From Agrypnia vestita (Eukaryota; Arthropoda; Insecta; Trichoptera; Phryganeidae): a stretch of DNA of 64,000 bases. The stretch covers positions 62,001 through 126,000 of the forward strand of contig JADDOH010005117.1 in assembly GCA_016648135.1 (NCBI GenBank), written 5' to 3'. Of the stretch, positions 47,999 to 58,020 are shown one piece after another. The notes below the pieces were generated by a model, which searched no databases, had not been told where the DNA came from, and worked only from the letters and a program-made list of their open reading frames with translations. The translations under genes and the position numbers were made by a program. The number at the start of each line of letters is the position of its first letter. Position 1 is the first letter of the stretch.

Positions 47999-48358
47999 TT
48001 ACTTCTTCCGAGGTCTTAAATTATATGAATTTTCTTGTGGAGTGTTCACTTCTTCTGCGATAGAGGTCGCCAGCGTGCAATATTTACTAATGACATCTTC
48101 GGGCTTTTCTGTGACCTCTCTTAAAGGTGGAATCAAAATCGTGAGAACAGGGCGCAAAATACGTGATAGTTTGTATCTGTCGTCTCTATTGAAATTAGGA
48201 TGTTTATATATTTCAATGGACTCTCTCACTTATCTAGGTAGGTATATGGCGCGGTTCTGACGATTTTTGTCTTGTCACATCTGATGAAATAACCCTTTGG
48301 ATGCATGTTCACAGATTGCTGATTTATTAGGATTATTATATTTTTCGTTTCATTGTGA
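47999..48358 (-). pseudogene. Penelope-like endonuclease C-terminal part (copy 3)
   Basis: The - strand reads EKYNNPNKSAICEHASKG, then after a one-base shift CDKTKIVRTAPYTYLDK, then VRESIEIYKHPNFNRDDRYK and LSRILRPVL to a stop at 47999. KSAxxEHxxxxxHxxxFDxTKIL...REAIEIxKHxxNxNRxxG is the conserved C-terminal half of Penelope GIY-YIG proteins. A LINE insertion separates it from its N-terminal half at 48927-49134. Confidence 0.8.
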
Positions 48359-48926
48359 CAATGTTAGTGTAAATTATCTCCATAGCTCACCTATTAGAAG
48401 GCTCCATAGGTTAGGAAACGAGTATGGCTACCTATCGGATGTTTTTTCGGAAACACTAGCCGCCTACAAGAAAGCTCTTCTGGACGAATTTGGTCGTTTA
48501 TAATTAGTTATTGATGTCATGTCTATCTCTTGTTTTTAGATTTTTGAATTTTACATTTCATTTTATTTTACTGTCATTTTTATTGCTTCTTGAGTTTCAG
48601 ATTTGATTTGTTTACAATTATTTCATTTTGTTGTAATTTTGTTGCTTCTTGAATTTCAGACATAATTATTTTAATTTGTTGTAGTTTTATTGATTGTTGA
48701 CTTTCATATTTGATTTGATAACTATTATTTCATTTGATGTAATTTTGTTATACTTTATGTTATTCACTTAATGTTTTATTTTCCTTTATATATCACTTTA
48801 TTAATTATTTTTGATAGAATTATACCTTATCTCCTTTTTGAATTATTACCTATCAATCTATACATCCTTATATACATTGTTTTTTTAATGGTACGTTGTA
48901 CCGTGTATTAAATAAATAAATAAATT
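48359..48926 (+). mobile_element. LINE 3' fragment inserted in the Penelope gene
   Basis: A + frame ends RRLHRLGNEYGYLSDVFS...LLDEFGRL-stop at about 48503. About 400 nt of untranslated region follow, ending in TTAAATAAATAAATAAAT at about 48907-48925. It splits the GIY-YIG frame between its Arg/His helix and its C-terminal half. The clade is not recognised. Confidence 0.5.
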
Positions 48927-49134
48927 TAATTGCCCCAGTATGTTCTCTCAAACGTGTAGTAATACTGCGTTTGGTTTGTCTTATGTAAAATGCTCCACAA
49001 TCGCATGGAACTCTGTATATACCTGGAAACTCAATAGGTCTGCTATCCTTCAGACTGCTTAACATGCGTATATGCTTAATATAGGGGCTGAAAATTGTTT
49101 TTATGTTTAGTTTCAGCAATACCACATGTATCAA
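48927..49134 (-). pseudogene. Penelope-like GIY-YIG N-terminal half (copy 3)
   Basis: The - strand reads IKTIFSPYIKHIRMLSSLKD, RPIEFPGIYRVPCDCGAFYI, RQTKRSITTRLREHTGAIK, up to the LINE insertion. GIY, the CDC cysteines, YIR (in place of YIG) and RxxEH are present. The Gly-to-Arg change at YIG would probably inactivate it. This lineage differs from copies 1 and 2, being closer to GIYRxPCxCG-type Penelope proteins. Confidence 0.8.
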
Positions 49135-49149
49135 ATTTTTAAGGATATA

Positions 49150-49440
49150 TGTTTAACTTGCGCACCTTTTTCGTATTTGAGTTGCATTTTTACTACTGCC
49201 ACCTGCAGTCGAAAACTTTTTCATTCCCATTAACCAGTACAGATTGTTACTTTCATGTTTTACATACACATTTTTTGTACTTGTATTACCTGTTATCTGC
49301 CAAAATCCCTCTCACTCAAATGTCATTATATCCAAAAATTCTTACTTACTATAGTGTTCATCCACAGAAAAAATTTCAGGTCTGATATTATAACGTAAGT
49401 CTGGCATTCGCTGGCTCTGTCTATAATAAATTGTATGAAT
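49150..49440 (-). repeat. Dispersed repeat A, reverse copy
   Basis: It has both the left part (shared with 47290-47480) and the GGAATGAAAAAGTTTTCGACT part (shared with 12885-13015), showing the two belong to one family. It truncates the Penelope fragment. Confidence 0.65.
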
Positions 49441-49499
49441 AATGGAATCGGCGATCACTAATCGGTGATGTTTAAAAATAATATAGCGTTTTATTTAGT

Positions 49500-50396
49500 C
49501 TCACGTCTCGAGAGAACAGAAAAACCGGCAGAACAAAAAAAGGACCAAAGAAAAACACTGACGCTAAAAAGAATCACGCACTCATGTCAAGTGACAGTTG
49601 TTTGAAATGTTCACAATACTACCGAAGATTCCAGAACAGCCTAGCGTAATCTACAGCTTTCGTTCTCCAAAGTTCCAGGAACATCTGGAAGTTACGAGAA
49701 CTTGCGAGAAAACACTATAAAAGTCTAGTAAATATTAGAGAATTCTCGAAGGTTCGAAAATTCAACGTTATCGGGTATAAATAAACGGATCCGGGCCGCG
49801 GAGGGCCACTGTTATTTTGACGTTTCCAACGACGCGGCTCTAGCGGCGAATCAAGTAACGAAAACAGTGTTACCATCAGGCGTGTGAACTAAGCGACAGT
49901 AATTAAGTGAAGTACTTGCGTAATGTGCGATATTTGAGCGAATATTCTGGAAAAAGTTCTTACGTAGCGAAATAAACCGGAGCGAATAGTAATACGTGCT
50001 GAAATTGGATGGATGTCTGCTATAATACAGTAAATTACTAGTGTAGCAGGCAGGGCGTCAAATCAATTAAGTGTTTACTTGCTGCCAAGACACTCAGCAA
50101 CAATGAAAAAAGCTTAATTTAATTTTGTAAACACTGTAAACATTTGTAACATTGAACATTGAATAAACATTTGAATTTGGATTGTTCTAGTGAATAGTGA
50201 ATAAAGTGTTAAAGCGATTATAAAGTGTCTATTTACGAGTGATAAATTTGCGAAACAGTTTAATTCAATATTAGCGTTACATTAAATAGTGTTAAGAGAG
50301 TTTGTACGTTAGTTTAATTGATTATTCAGTAATCAATAAATCCGTTATTGCATTCCAGCGTTTTCTGTAATTCCTCCTGCGGCTACGACACGTGAC
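49500..50396 (+). mobile_element. Solo-LTR-like sequence with heat-shock-element promoter
   Basis: A TATAAATA box at about 49776 is preceded by two clusters of alternating GAA/TTC units: GAAgaTTCcaGAA at 49624-49636, and TTCtcGAAggTTC plus GAAaaTTC at 49743-49763. The right end CTACGACACGTGACA fits an LTR terminus (the other LTRs start TG and end GTGACA). A GAATAAACATTTGAA stretch at about 50160 could be a poly(A) signal. The left limit is not fixed. No internal retroelement genes follow; a LINE begins immediately. Confidence 0.5.
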
Positions 50397-50398
50397 AG

Positions 50399-51566
50399 TA
50401 CGATGCTTAAGTTATTTATAAGTGTATTTAAAATGAAGCTTGGGCAATAAATCACTGACAAGGAAAAACAACAGGGTTTTCGGCGAAACCGCTGCGTTAC
50501 AGATGCAATCTTCATTTTGGGGCAAATCAAAGAAAAGAAATTAGAATATAACAAAATTGCCTATATATGTTTTGTGGATCTAAAAAAGGTGTTCGATAGG
50601 ATGTTGCTGAAAGACATTACCAGAATATTATCGAAAAAGGGAATATCGAACATATTAGTAAAGACTGTCCAAAACCTATACATCAACTGTAAAACTAAAA
50701 TTGAAGTCGACAATAAACTATTAAAAGAAATCATGACGAGTAATTAAGTAAAGGGAGACAGTCTAAGCCGTTTCCTGTTTAAATTCATAGTGCATGAAAT
50801 CATAGAAGATGTGGCCAGCTGAGGACTGGGTTACAAAATAATCAATGTAATATGTTACGCAGATGACGAAGCGATAATAGCATTACTCTGAAGATAACTT
50901 GCAGAGAATGCTGTACAAATTCTACATTGCGTCACAAGGGCTTAATATGTCAATAGCGATCAGCAAAACTAAAAGTCTAAGAATATCAAAACAAGAACAA
51001 GATGAGCATTGATTAAATGAGCCTGTGGAACAGATAATTGAACAGAACAGAGCTTCAGATACCGAAGTCCGAGAGCAAGTTATACATCCACCGTATCAGG
51101 GTGTCTTAAGAATTTGATCTGGGAAAATAAAAATATGCTTATTGAAAGTAAGGTCAAAATTTACAAGACATGCATGCGTGCGACCTATTATGACACAAGC
51201 TGCAGAGATGCGAGCTGACACTGTCCGCACCAAAGGACTCTTCAGAACATCTGAAATGAAGGTGCTGAGATCCATTACAGGAAAAACTCTACGTGACCGT
51301 GTCCAAAATGTAGACATACGGAAAACGTGCAAAACAGAGGACACAGCACGATGGAGTAGATCCAGAAGGAGATTCTGAAGGGATCACGTAGCCAGAATCG
51401 ATAGTGACAGACTCCTGTATACAGCGGTGAATGTAATCCCCTCTGGTTGATTTCTACCGGGAAGACCACCGAAAAGATGGATGGATAGCTGGACCTCGTC
51501 ATCCCAGGAGGCGTAGTTTTCTGTATCACAGATCTATTAAGAAAAAGAAGAAGAAGAAGAAAAGAG
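50399..51566 (+). mobile_element. LINE reverse transcriptase, 5'-truncated, (GAA)n tail
   Basis: A frame from about 50399 gives LKLFISVF, then EKQQGFRRNRCVTDAIFILG, EYNKIAYICFVDLKKVFDR (the first catalytic Asp, motif A) and NKLLKEIMTSN-stop. Further on, in other frames, come YADDEAI (motif C, in the CYADD region at about 50860) and EMKVLRSITGKTLRDRV. It ends in GAAGAAGAAG at about 51545-51565. Stops and frameshifts make it inactive, but the domain order of an insect RTE/CR1-type element is clear. Confidence 0.85.
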
Positions 51567-52043
51567 GACAAAATCCTATCACGATAAATTCTAATTCTTT
51601 TATAAAAGTATCAGTATGGAGGAATATTCCGCTTCACAAGCATTTCCAGAGGGTTTGTTATTTTCGTTTTGTTTATTAAGCAGACTCGTACAAAATGAAA
51701 ACCGAACCGATCGTGGATAAATTGCGGAACCGCCCGAGAGGAAAATATCATTTCACAGAAAGTTAATGAATAAAATGCAATGTGCCATTTTAAATAACGT
51801 TATATTTTTAACGTGACGTTTTGAATATGTCTCCGGAAATTATCGCGGTACGATATTTTTTCGATTAAACCAGCGGCGGCGGGTTTTAAACAATTTTATA
51901 TAAAATATACGGTTCTACGTCTAAATGTGATGAATGGGCTTTCTCATGCTTTTTAATAAATTTTCCTTTTGCCTTCGTTTTTAGCGCGCAACTTGTGACA
52001 TATTTTTTCACGCTTAATCTTGTGTTGTTATATTTGCTTACCA
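51567..52043. other. Non-coding stretch, nothing recognised
   Basis: AT-rich sequence between two oppositely oriented LINE ends. No domain or repeat partner was seen. Confidence 0.5.
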
Positions 52044-52400
52044 TCACGCCGTTTCCCCGTGGGGGTAAGCAGAGGGGATAGGGCGCCACACTCTTCTGTC
52101 CTGACGTACAACTCTCGCTTCATCCACATTCATACGCCTTCGCATGCAAGTTCAACGGTTGTTGAGGCTTCTAACGGGACCATTTTTCAGTATCTGGTCG
52201 TGCCACGTCTTCTGCGGCCGCCATTTCTTTCTGGCACCGTCAACGCTTGCGTTATATATCTTTCTTAATCAATCTTTTCTAATCCATTCGCTCCACATGC
52301 CCAAAGCACCTGAGCGATCCTTTTTTATTTCTATTACTTATGCTAAGATCAGCTTTACGTTAATTACTAATATCTTCATTCTTTACACTATTATAAATAG
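52044..52400 (-). mobile_element. LINE 3' end, same family as 38105-38421
   Basis: On the - strand it matches the 38.1-kb copy throughout: GCATGTGGAGCGAATGGATT region, GGCCGCAGAAGACGTGGCA, AACAACCGTTGAACTTGCAT, and the terminal HGETA-stop. Frames are broken in two or three places. Confidence 0.8.
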
Positions 52401-52533
52401 ATTTGCCACACGTACGAACATTGAAGCATAACTTTTTTACAAACGTGTATTTTGGAAAAAAATATCCTCTTCGCCATTTGCCCAGAGAAATTTTACCTAA
52501 AAAATCACATCCGCGAAAATGGACCATTACTCT

Positions 52534-52963
52534 TTATAACAGATTGTTAGTTAACTTTGTAAAAACCACTACCAGATTTTAGGTCTACCGATTTCGAGAC
52601 GTGCCCGTCTCTTCGTCAGGACCAACACTACACCACTGCATTCACAACACTACACACCTCAACCATAGTATTGTTACGCTTCCACCAATAATTGATCACA
52701 TGCGTGTTAGTCATGTCAGGGATAAACATGCACTGATTAGCCTAATGAACCATCAGGGATCTGCCGAAAGAGAGAGAGAGGGTCTAAAGTGGGTGTTACA
52801 CCACTTTATTGGTGGAAGCGTAACAATACTATGGTTGAGGTGTGTAGTGTTGTGAATGTAGTGGTGTAGTGTTGGTCCTGACGAAGGGACGGGTACGTCT
52901 CGAAACCGCTAGACCATAAATCTGGTAGTAGTTTTTACAAAGTTAACTAACAATCTGTTATAA
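52534..52963. mobile_element. Palindromic element with two opposed hammerhead-like cores (copy 3)
   Basis: The arms are about 155 bp (TTATAACAGATTGTTAG at both ends, inverted) and extend inward through the cores to ACCTCAACCATAGTATTGTT and CGCTTCCACCAATA. A centre of about 100 bp includes an (AG)n run. Cores are at 52590-52619 (- strand, GAAATC) and 52878-52906 (+ strand, GAAAC). It is the largest and best paired of the three copies. Confidence 0.75.
52878..52906 (+). ncRNA. Hammerhead-like core (52.9-kb palindrome, right arm)
   Basis: CTGACGA, one A, GGGAC/GUCUC with one G-U pair, loop GGGUAC, GAAAC. Boxes intact. Confidence 0.5.
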
Positions 52964-53029
52964 TGTCTAACCACAAAGTTAATGTTTTAAATATTGATAA
53001 TATTAATAACATTCCTCTTAAACCCAAAG

Positions 53030-53390
53030 CTATTTACAACACAGGTTGAGGAGGGCGGTCGAAATGGATTTTTATATATAAAATCGGTATTCAAGGCGCG
53101 ACGTCCAATCGCGAGGCCCGCCACTGCTCGCTACAGGGGTAGTGAGACATCCTCGGCATTAATACAAAATGAGCTCACCCCTTCGGTGGCGCGTCAAAGG
53201 GACCTCATCAAGGATTCCGCCCCGTCTTCCTCCCCCCCAAGGAGTATTACGTAAATTGATATCGCCCAGGTCTATGACATTACGTCGAGAAATTGAGTTC
53301 CGTTCACTTGATAAACGCATTCGCGAAATTGTGGGGGTGATTATAAATCAATTTCCCTCGAGCTACTCCAGGCAATGGATTTAAAAAGTC
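53030..53390 (+). pseudogene. Decayed coding sequence of unknown type
   Basis: Two overlapping + frames (52994-53254 and 53169-53384) give a basic Ser/Pro/Arg-rich segment (ARPATARYRGSETSS), then REIEFRSLDKRIREIVGVII. The second part looks like real protein sequence, perhaps a retroelement ORF1/gag. Adjacent composition is GC-richer than the flanks. No family was recognised. Confidence 0.3.
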
Positions 53391-54261
53391 GCACCCTAGA
53401 AGCAACCATATCTAGGGAAAAGCTTATCATGATGTCCCATGAATATAACCGTATTTGTAGTGTATGATTTTAATTATAAAGCGGATTTTATTTTATTTTA
53501 TTTTTCGAAACAAAATAAACACTCAAACATTATCCTCTAGCGTCGTGAAATTTGCGCCTCTTAGTATGTTCGTAATTTCTAGGTAAACGCGACTATTTTT
53601 AGCTTATAACATCATTTGCGTCATGGGCTTTGATACATTCAAATATTTTTTAACTTAATTATGTTACATAATATTTGGGGCATAAAAGCAAAGGCATTTT
53701 GGAAAAAAAATGCTTTAGGAGTAAAGACAAATGAATAACTTTACGATCTCTAAAACTACACTCCTACAGTTTACATTTCCACTAACGACAAAAAAAAATC
53801 TCTTCCCCACTCACGCCTCGCCCCTGAAAACAAATCTTATTCAAATAATAATGAGAGGACGTTAAACTCAACGTAGGTGTAGTATTAAGCTACTTTCACA
53901 TTTTTTGTTCAAACAATGGTAAAAGGAAATATTTTGTTTGATAAATTAATTTTTGTATTTATATTTATTATTTTTTATGTAAATTTCGTTTTAGTTTGTC
54001 TTTCTTTTGACAAAAAAGAGATGCGAACATAAGATACGTGTTCTTAATTATTTTTATTAAAACTTATTTTCAAATTAGGCTAAACGTAAGTATAAAGGAC
54101 TAACTCGCCTATATCCTGGAATGGGGCTCGAACCACCGACCATTGGATCACTTGGCGAATTATATCCACTATTTCAATAAACTACTCAATGTTAAATCAA
54201 TTTAACTGATAAACTTTGTTATTTTTCTTCGCAAAGGATAATTTAAAAAAATAAACTCTGT
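53391..54261. other. AT-rich non-coding stretch
   Basis: Nothing recognised beyond low-complexity A/T runs. Confidence 0.5.
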
Positions 54262-54390
54262 TATAATCAGTAGCTCTCGTCGATATAAACTTAAGTTCAT
54301 ATCTTTACCTGTCGATGAGAGCTACTAATTCTCCCGAAACTCGAATAGTGTTACTAAACTCAAGTTGAATTATAAAAGTGTTTATTTTTC
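54262..54390. repeat. Inverted-repeat remnant, CCCGAAACT family
   Basis: AGTAGCTCTCGTCGATAT is inverted against CGATGAGAGCTACT around an ACTTAAGTT centre, followed by CCCGAAACTCG. Related to 41391-41480. Confidence 0.55.
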
Positions 54391-54619
54391 AAAATTATCC
54401 TTAACGAAAATTATTATGAAACCCAACGAATTTGACGCTGATTCTATCAACAGTGAATTTGTTATTTTTTAGATTACACTATTTAAAACCTCGGCCAAGT
54501 TAAGGAGACAGCGAACATACTTAACATTTGAAAAATTAAATATTTTTTAAGGTTTCTTTTATACTCACCCGTGTATTCTTAAAAAAAAAAAAAAAATAAG
54601 ATCTGAGATATCTACGTTT

Positions 54620-54860
54620 ACTATTTCATGAGAAGGGCTACAGATGTCTCTAATGTAGTACCTTCAAATATATGGAAAGTTTCAATTTAGAACATAATGT
54701 GTGAACGTTCTTACGCCGGATTGGTGAACGTTGCATTGTGAAGAGTGATCACCTGAGCCAGCTCGTACAGGTTTTAAACCTTGGGCCATCGTACAAAAGA
54801 CTCCGATACACGTATTTCATAAAAATAGATTCGCATCTGTGAGATTTCTATAGTTTATCT
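54620..54860 (-). repeat. Dispersed repeat B, full reverse copy
   Basis: Reverse match to 42440-42705: CTACAGATGTCTC, TTGGTGAACGTTGCATTGTG, GAGTGATCACCTGAGCCAG, GGGCCATCGTACAAAAGAC. Confidence 0.65.
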
Positions 54861-55186
54861 CAGTGAAAATAGGATCAATCATTTGCCATTCGTTTACTAA
54901 AACGTAATTCAGTACCCACCCCAAATAACAATACCACAGTTCATTATTGTATTCTTGTTTTCGTAACCAGTGTATTTGGGATCGACCTGAGTATACACGT
55001 GCAAGCAAGTTTCCGAAGACGTGCGCTCGAAGCGATTTGTTTTCCCCAGTACAGCAAACTGTCAATATATTATAGATTGACTAGATATTGAATATTACCC
55101 TCCCTTGCCAGTGTTAACATGTTTTTCCCGTCGCGTCAGTACGGAGAGTAATATAAACTTTGGGATAAACTAAACGTCATAATACT

Positions 55187-55605
55187 GGGTGTCTCATAGA
55201 TAGTAGTAAAAATTTTACAGGTGGATTCCTGCCTTGATAATGAATATAATGAATAAGATATGGGATATCAAAGTTTGCATTTTTTCAATATTTATTCATT
55301 GATACAAGTCGAATAAAATGATGAAAAACCTTGTAAAAATTTTTTTTTTTTTTTTTAAAGATTTTATCATTTTATTTGTGTTGTATTGAAGAAAATGAAT
55401 TTTTCATCATCGATATAAGTTACTATAAAGATAGTTTAATTTTTTGCAAAAAATAAATCAGAAAAATTGAAAACAAAAATGCAAACTTTGATATCGCATA
55501 TCTCCATAACTATTAATATTAGGTCATGGTTGCTTGAATATTTTCGACTCATTCTCAAGGCAGAAATCCAACTGTACAATTTTTGCTACTAGCTATGAGA
55601 CACCC
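55187..55605. mobile_element. Complete palindromic MITE, GGGTGTCTCATAG family (419 bp)
   Basis: GGGTGTCTCATAG at the left and CTATGAGACACCC at the right end. The arms remain complementary for most of their length (TGCATTTTT...TTTGATATC segments), with a U-rich centre at about 55340-55360. No ORF. Best copy of the family. Confidence 0.8.
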
Positions 55606-56559
55606 TTTATATGTACTGGGATCAGATGTGTTGAAGGTTAGTGAGTTTTGTTCTAACCCTTATCTAATCTCGAATAAACTACTCCTTGTTCTATCTACAG
55701 TGAAAAAATGAGTATTCGATAATCCGTCAAAAATGACAGACTTTTTTTGCATATTTGAATTTCAGTTTTTTCAGAATTTCATCTAGCGTAGCGTTGCATC
55801 TTGGTGACGGTCTTAGAAAATAATGTATTTTGATTAAAATTATGAAATACCTTTAATTTTAATAAAAATGTGGAAAATCTGTGCGAAGCAGCAAAAACTC
55901 TCAAACGGTGCCCTCTAGCGTAATGAAATTGCAAAGCTGAATCAGAATTTAGATTAAATTGCATTCACCTATGGTCGTCATCAGCTATGGTACTTTCAAA
56001 TTTTCATTGAACTATCAAAAAATAAAACAAAACTATGATTTCTGTATTTTTCGTTAAACGAATATTCCAGAACATAATGAGAAAATATATAAATATGTTA
56101 AGACTCGAAAAAATAATATGCGATTTTTTTACTCCTTGCAAGCATAAATTTTTTTGTCGTCTTTTTCTGTGAATGTGAAGTTAATATATTCAAAACTACA
56201 AAACCAGTTCATTATTCATTGGAGTTCTACAGAATAATAACAATTTTTCACCAAAAATTTCCATTCTTAAAAAAAGATTTATTGAAGAATCTCCACGATT
56301 CAATTGGAAATATGCCATATTTGAAAAAAATATTAATTATACGTATTATTTGATGAGATAAGATACTTTTTTATGGATTTTATTAGGTGATGCGTATTCC
56401 AAACTTTTGTTAGTTTCGGGTGATTAACACATTGGGGACAAGAAGAATAGTGACGTATCTTGCCTTTTTCCACAAATTAATAAACGGAAACATTGACTGT
56501 CCTCAACTATTGGAATGTAGGTATCAGCTTGTGTGTTAAATCTCGCGAATCTAGAATAC

Positions 56560-56815
56560 AAAAAAAAATTGGTTCAAATTTCTGCACATTATAGTGTTAT
56601 ATGACTTGTATCAAAGCGAATGAACTTTTAATATTTAATATAAGTTACTCCATGATACTCCAACACTTTACAAAAAATGGTAAGAAATATGGAAAAAATG
56701 TATATTTTGATGTCACTTATCTCTTTACTGTTGACATTTAACCCAAAGTGTGTATAATATTTTCTGTTCAAAATTGAATGAAGAAGACTCCCTCGAGTAT
56801 ATGCTACTAGCTAGA
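56560..56815 (-). mobile_element. Truncated MITE, GGGTGTCTCATAG family
   Basis: Matches the left arm of the 22.76-kb copy in reverse: ATTTTCTGTTCAAAATTGAA, TGTTGACATTTAACCCAAAG, and ATGCTACTAGCTAG at the end. Confidence 0.6.
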
Positions 56816-57495
56816 CTTTATATTATTACTTTTTTCTTGTTGTTTATATTGAATTGCTTATATTATATAGTCATATATATTACATATTATATTGCTTATT
56901 TAATAGTCATTGCTTTATATTGTTATTACTTTATTTTTTTATTACTTGCTATTAACTGTATTATGCTTGACACGTAATGGCTTCTCTTTATTTTTCGTAA
57001 AAACCCTAAAAAGCGTAAATAAATAAATAAAAAGTTGTCTAATACTAAATTATTTGGTCTGTTGATCATTTTAGCATTGAATTATACGACAATTATCTAA
57101 GTGAATTTGGTAATAATATTATTTACACAAAACTCTTGAAGACAGTTAGAACCCTTGGAGGTAGAGTCTCACGTCCCGAGGGACTCTCAAAGCAAACGGG
57201 AACTTGTACAGGAACAAATACAGTCAGAATCAAAATTGAAGGGAATATGAATATTATTAAGGAGTACATCACGTGAAACCGAGATGAAAGGAACCAATTT
57301 ACTTATCATTTTAATAAACGAAATATTTTAATATACCCTCTCCTAACTATTTTTTTTACTTCTAATGCGTAATTATCATTTGACATATTTTAATTCATTA
57401 ATAAGGTTACGAAATTAATATGTGTATCGAAAACCACAATATATAATGTAGTACCATAAGAAAACTACTGTCGTTTCGCGATATCAATGATCCTT

Positions 57496-57720
57496 TCGGT
57501 GAATGAACGATATTTGAAAAGACATTCTGAGAGTGGTTTGTTCGCTTCAAAGCTGGTGGAACCAGGTTAGATGATGGCAGGTCAGGAATGAGTCGATCGT
57601 CGAATATTGACACCCAGGCCATTCTGACGGCTATAGATGTGGACAAAAGCATCACTAGTACATTGGACACTGTACACTCTTCGCCCATGGAATCGATTGT
57701 CTTGCAAGCAAATGGGAAGC
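57496..57720 (+). pseudogene. Mariner transposase N-terminal fragment
   Basis: The + frame gives EWFVRFKAGGTRLDDGRSG, then IDTQAILTAIDVDKSIT, and stops at about 57723. WFxRFKxGxxxLxDxxRSGRP...AIxxDPxxT is the helix-turn-helix linker of mariner transposases. The catalytic domain is missing. It is a different lineage from the 26-kb element. Confidence 0.5.
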
Positions 57721-57723
57721 ACT

Positions 57724-58020
57724 AATTGACGTTGATAGGCCTCTTCCATACCCTTCTTCGGCGGAGCCTGTAACCGCCAGGAGATGCGTTCCCAGGTGGA
57801 GGATAGGGGAAAGCTCGCCAGATATTGAGGGTAGGAGGGAAATTACATAACTCTCGCAGACCAGCAGGCAGTAGTGTCTGAACCACGATGGGCGGCTACA
57901 AACAGCGTCTGTTCCCTATGTTAAGGGCGGCTGATTTCAAAACTCACCAACCCGCCTGGCAAGCGTGGTGTTTTAATGCCACACCCCTTCTAAATGAACG
58001 GTGACTACGCCCTAAAATGA
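57724..58020 (+). repeat. Possible LINE untranslated region
   Basis: A GC-balanced block with AACCGCCAGGAGATGCGTTC, GAACCACGATGGGCGGCTAC and CCGCCTGGCAAGCGTGGTG, like leader regions of insect LINEs that I recognise only loosely. Confidence 0.3.

Noticed and set aside
52743..52800. Central part of the 52.6-kb palindrome as a CRISPR or satellite repeat
   Set aside because: It is a single spacer between inverted arms with an (AG)n run; no regular direct repeats. CRISPR arrays are not expected in an animal genome.
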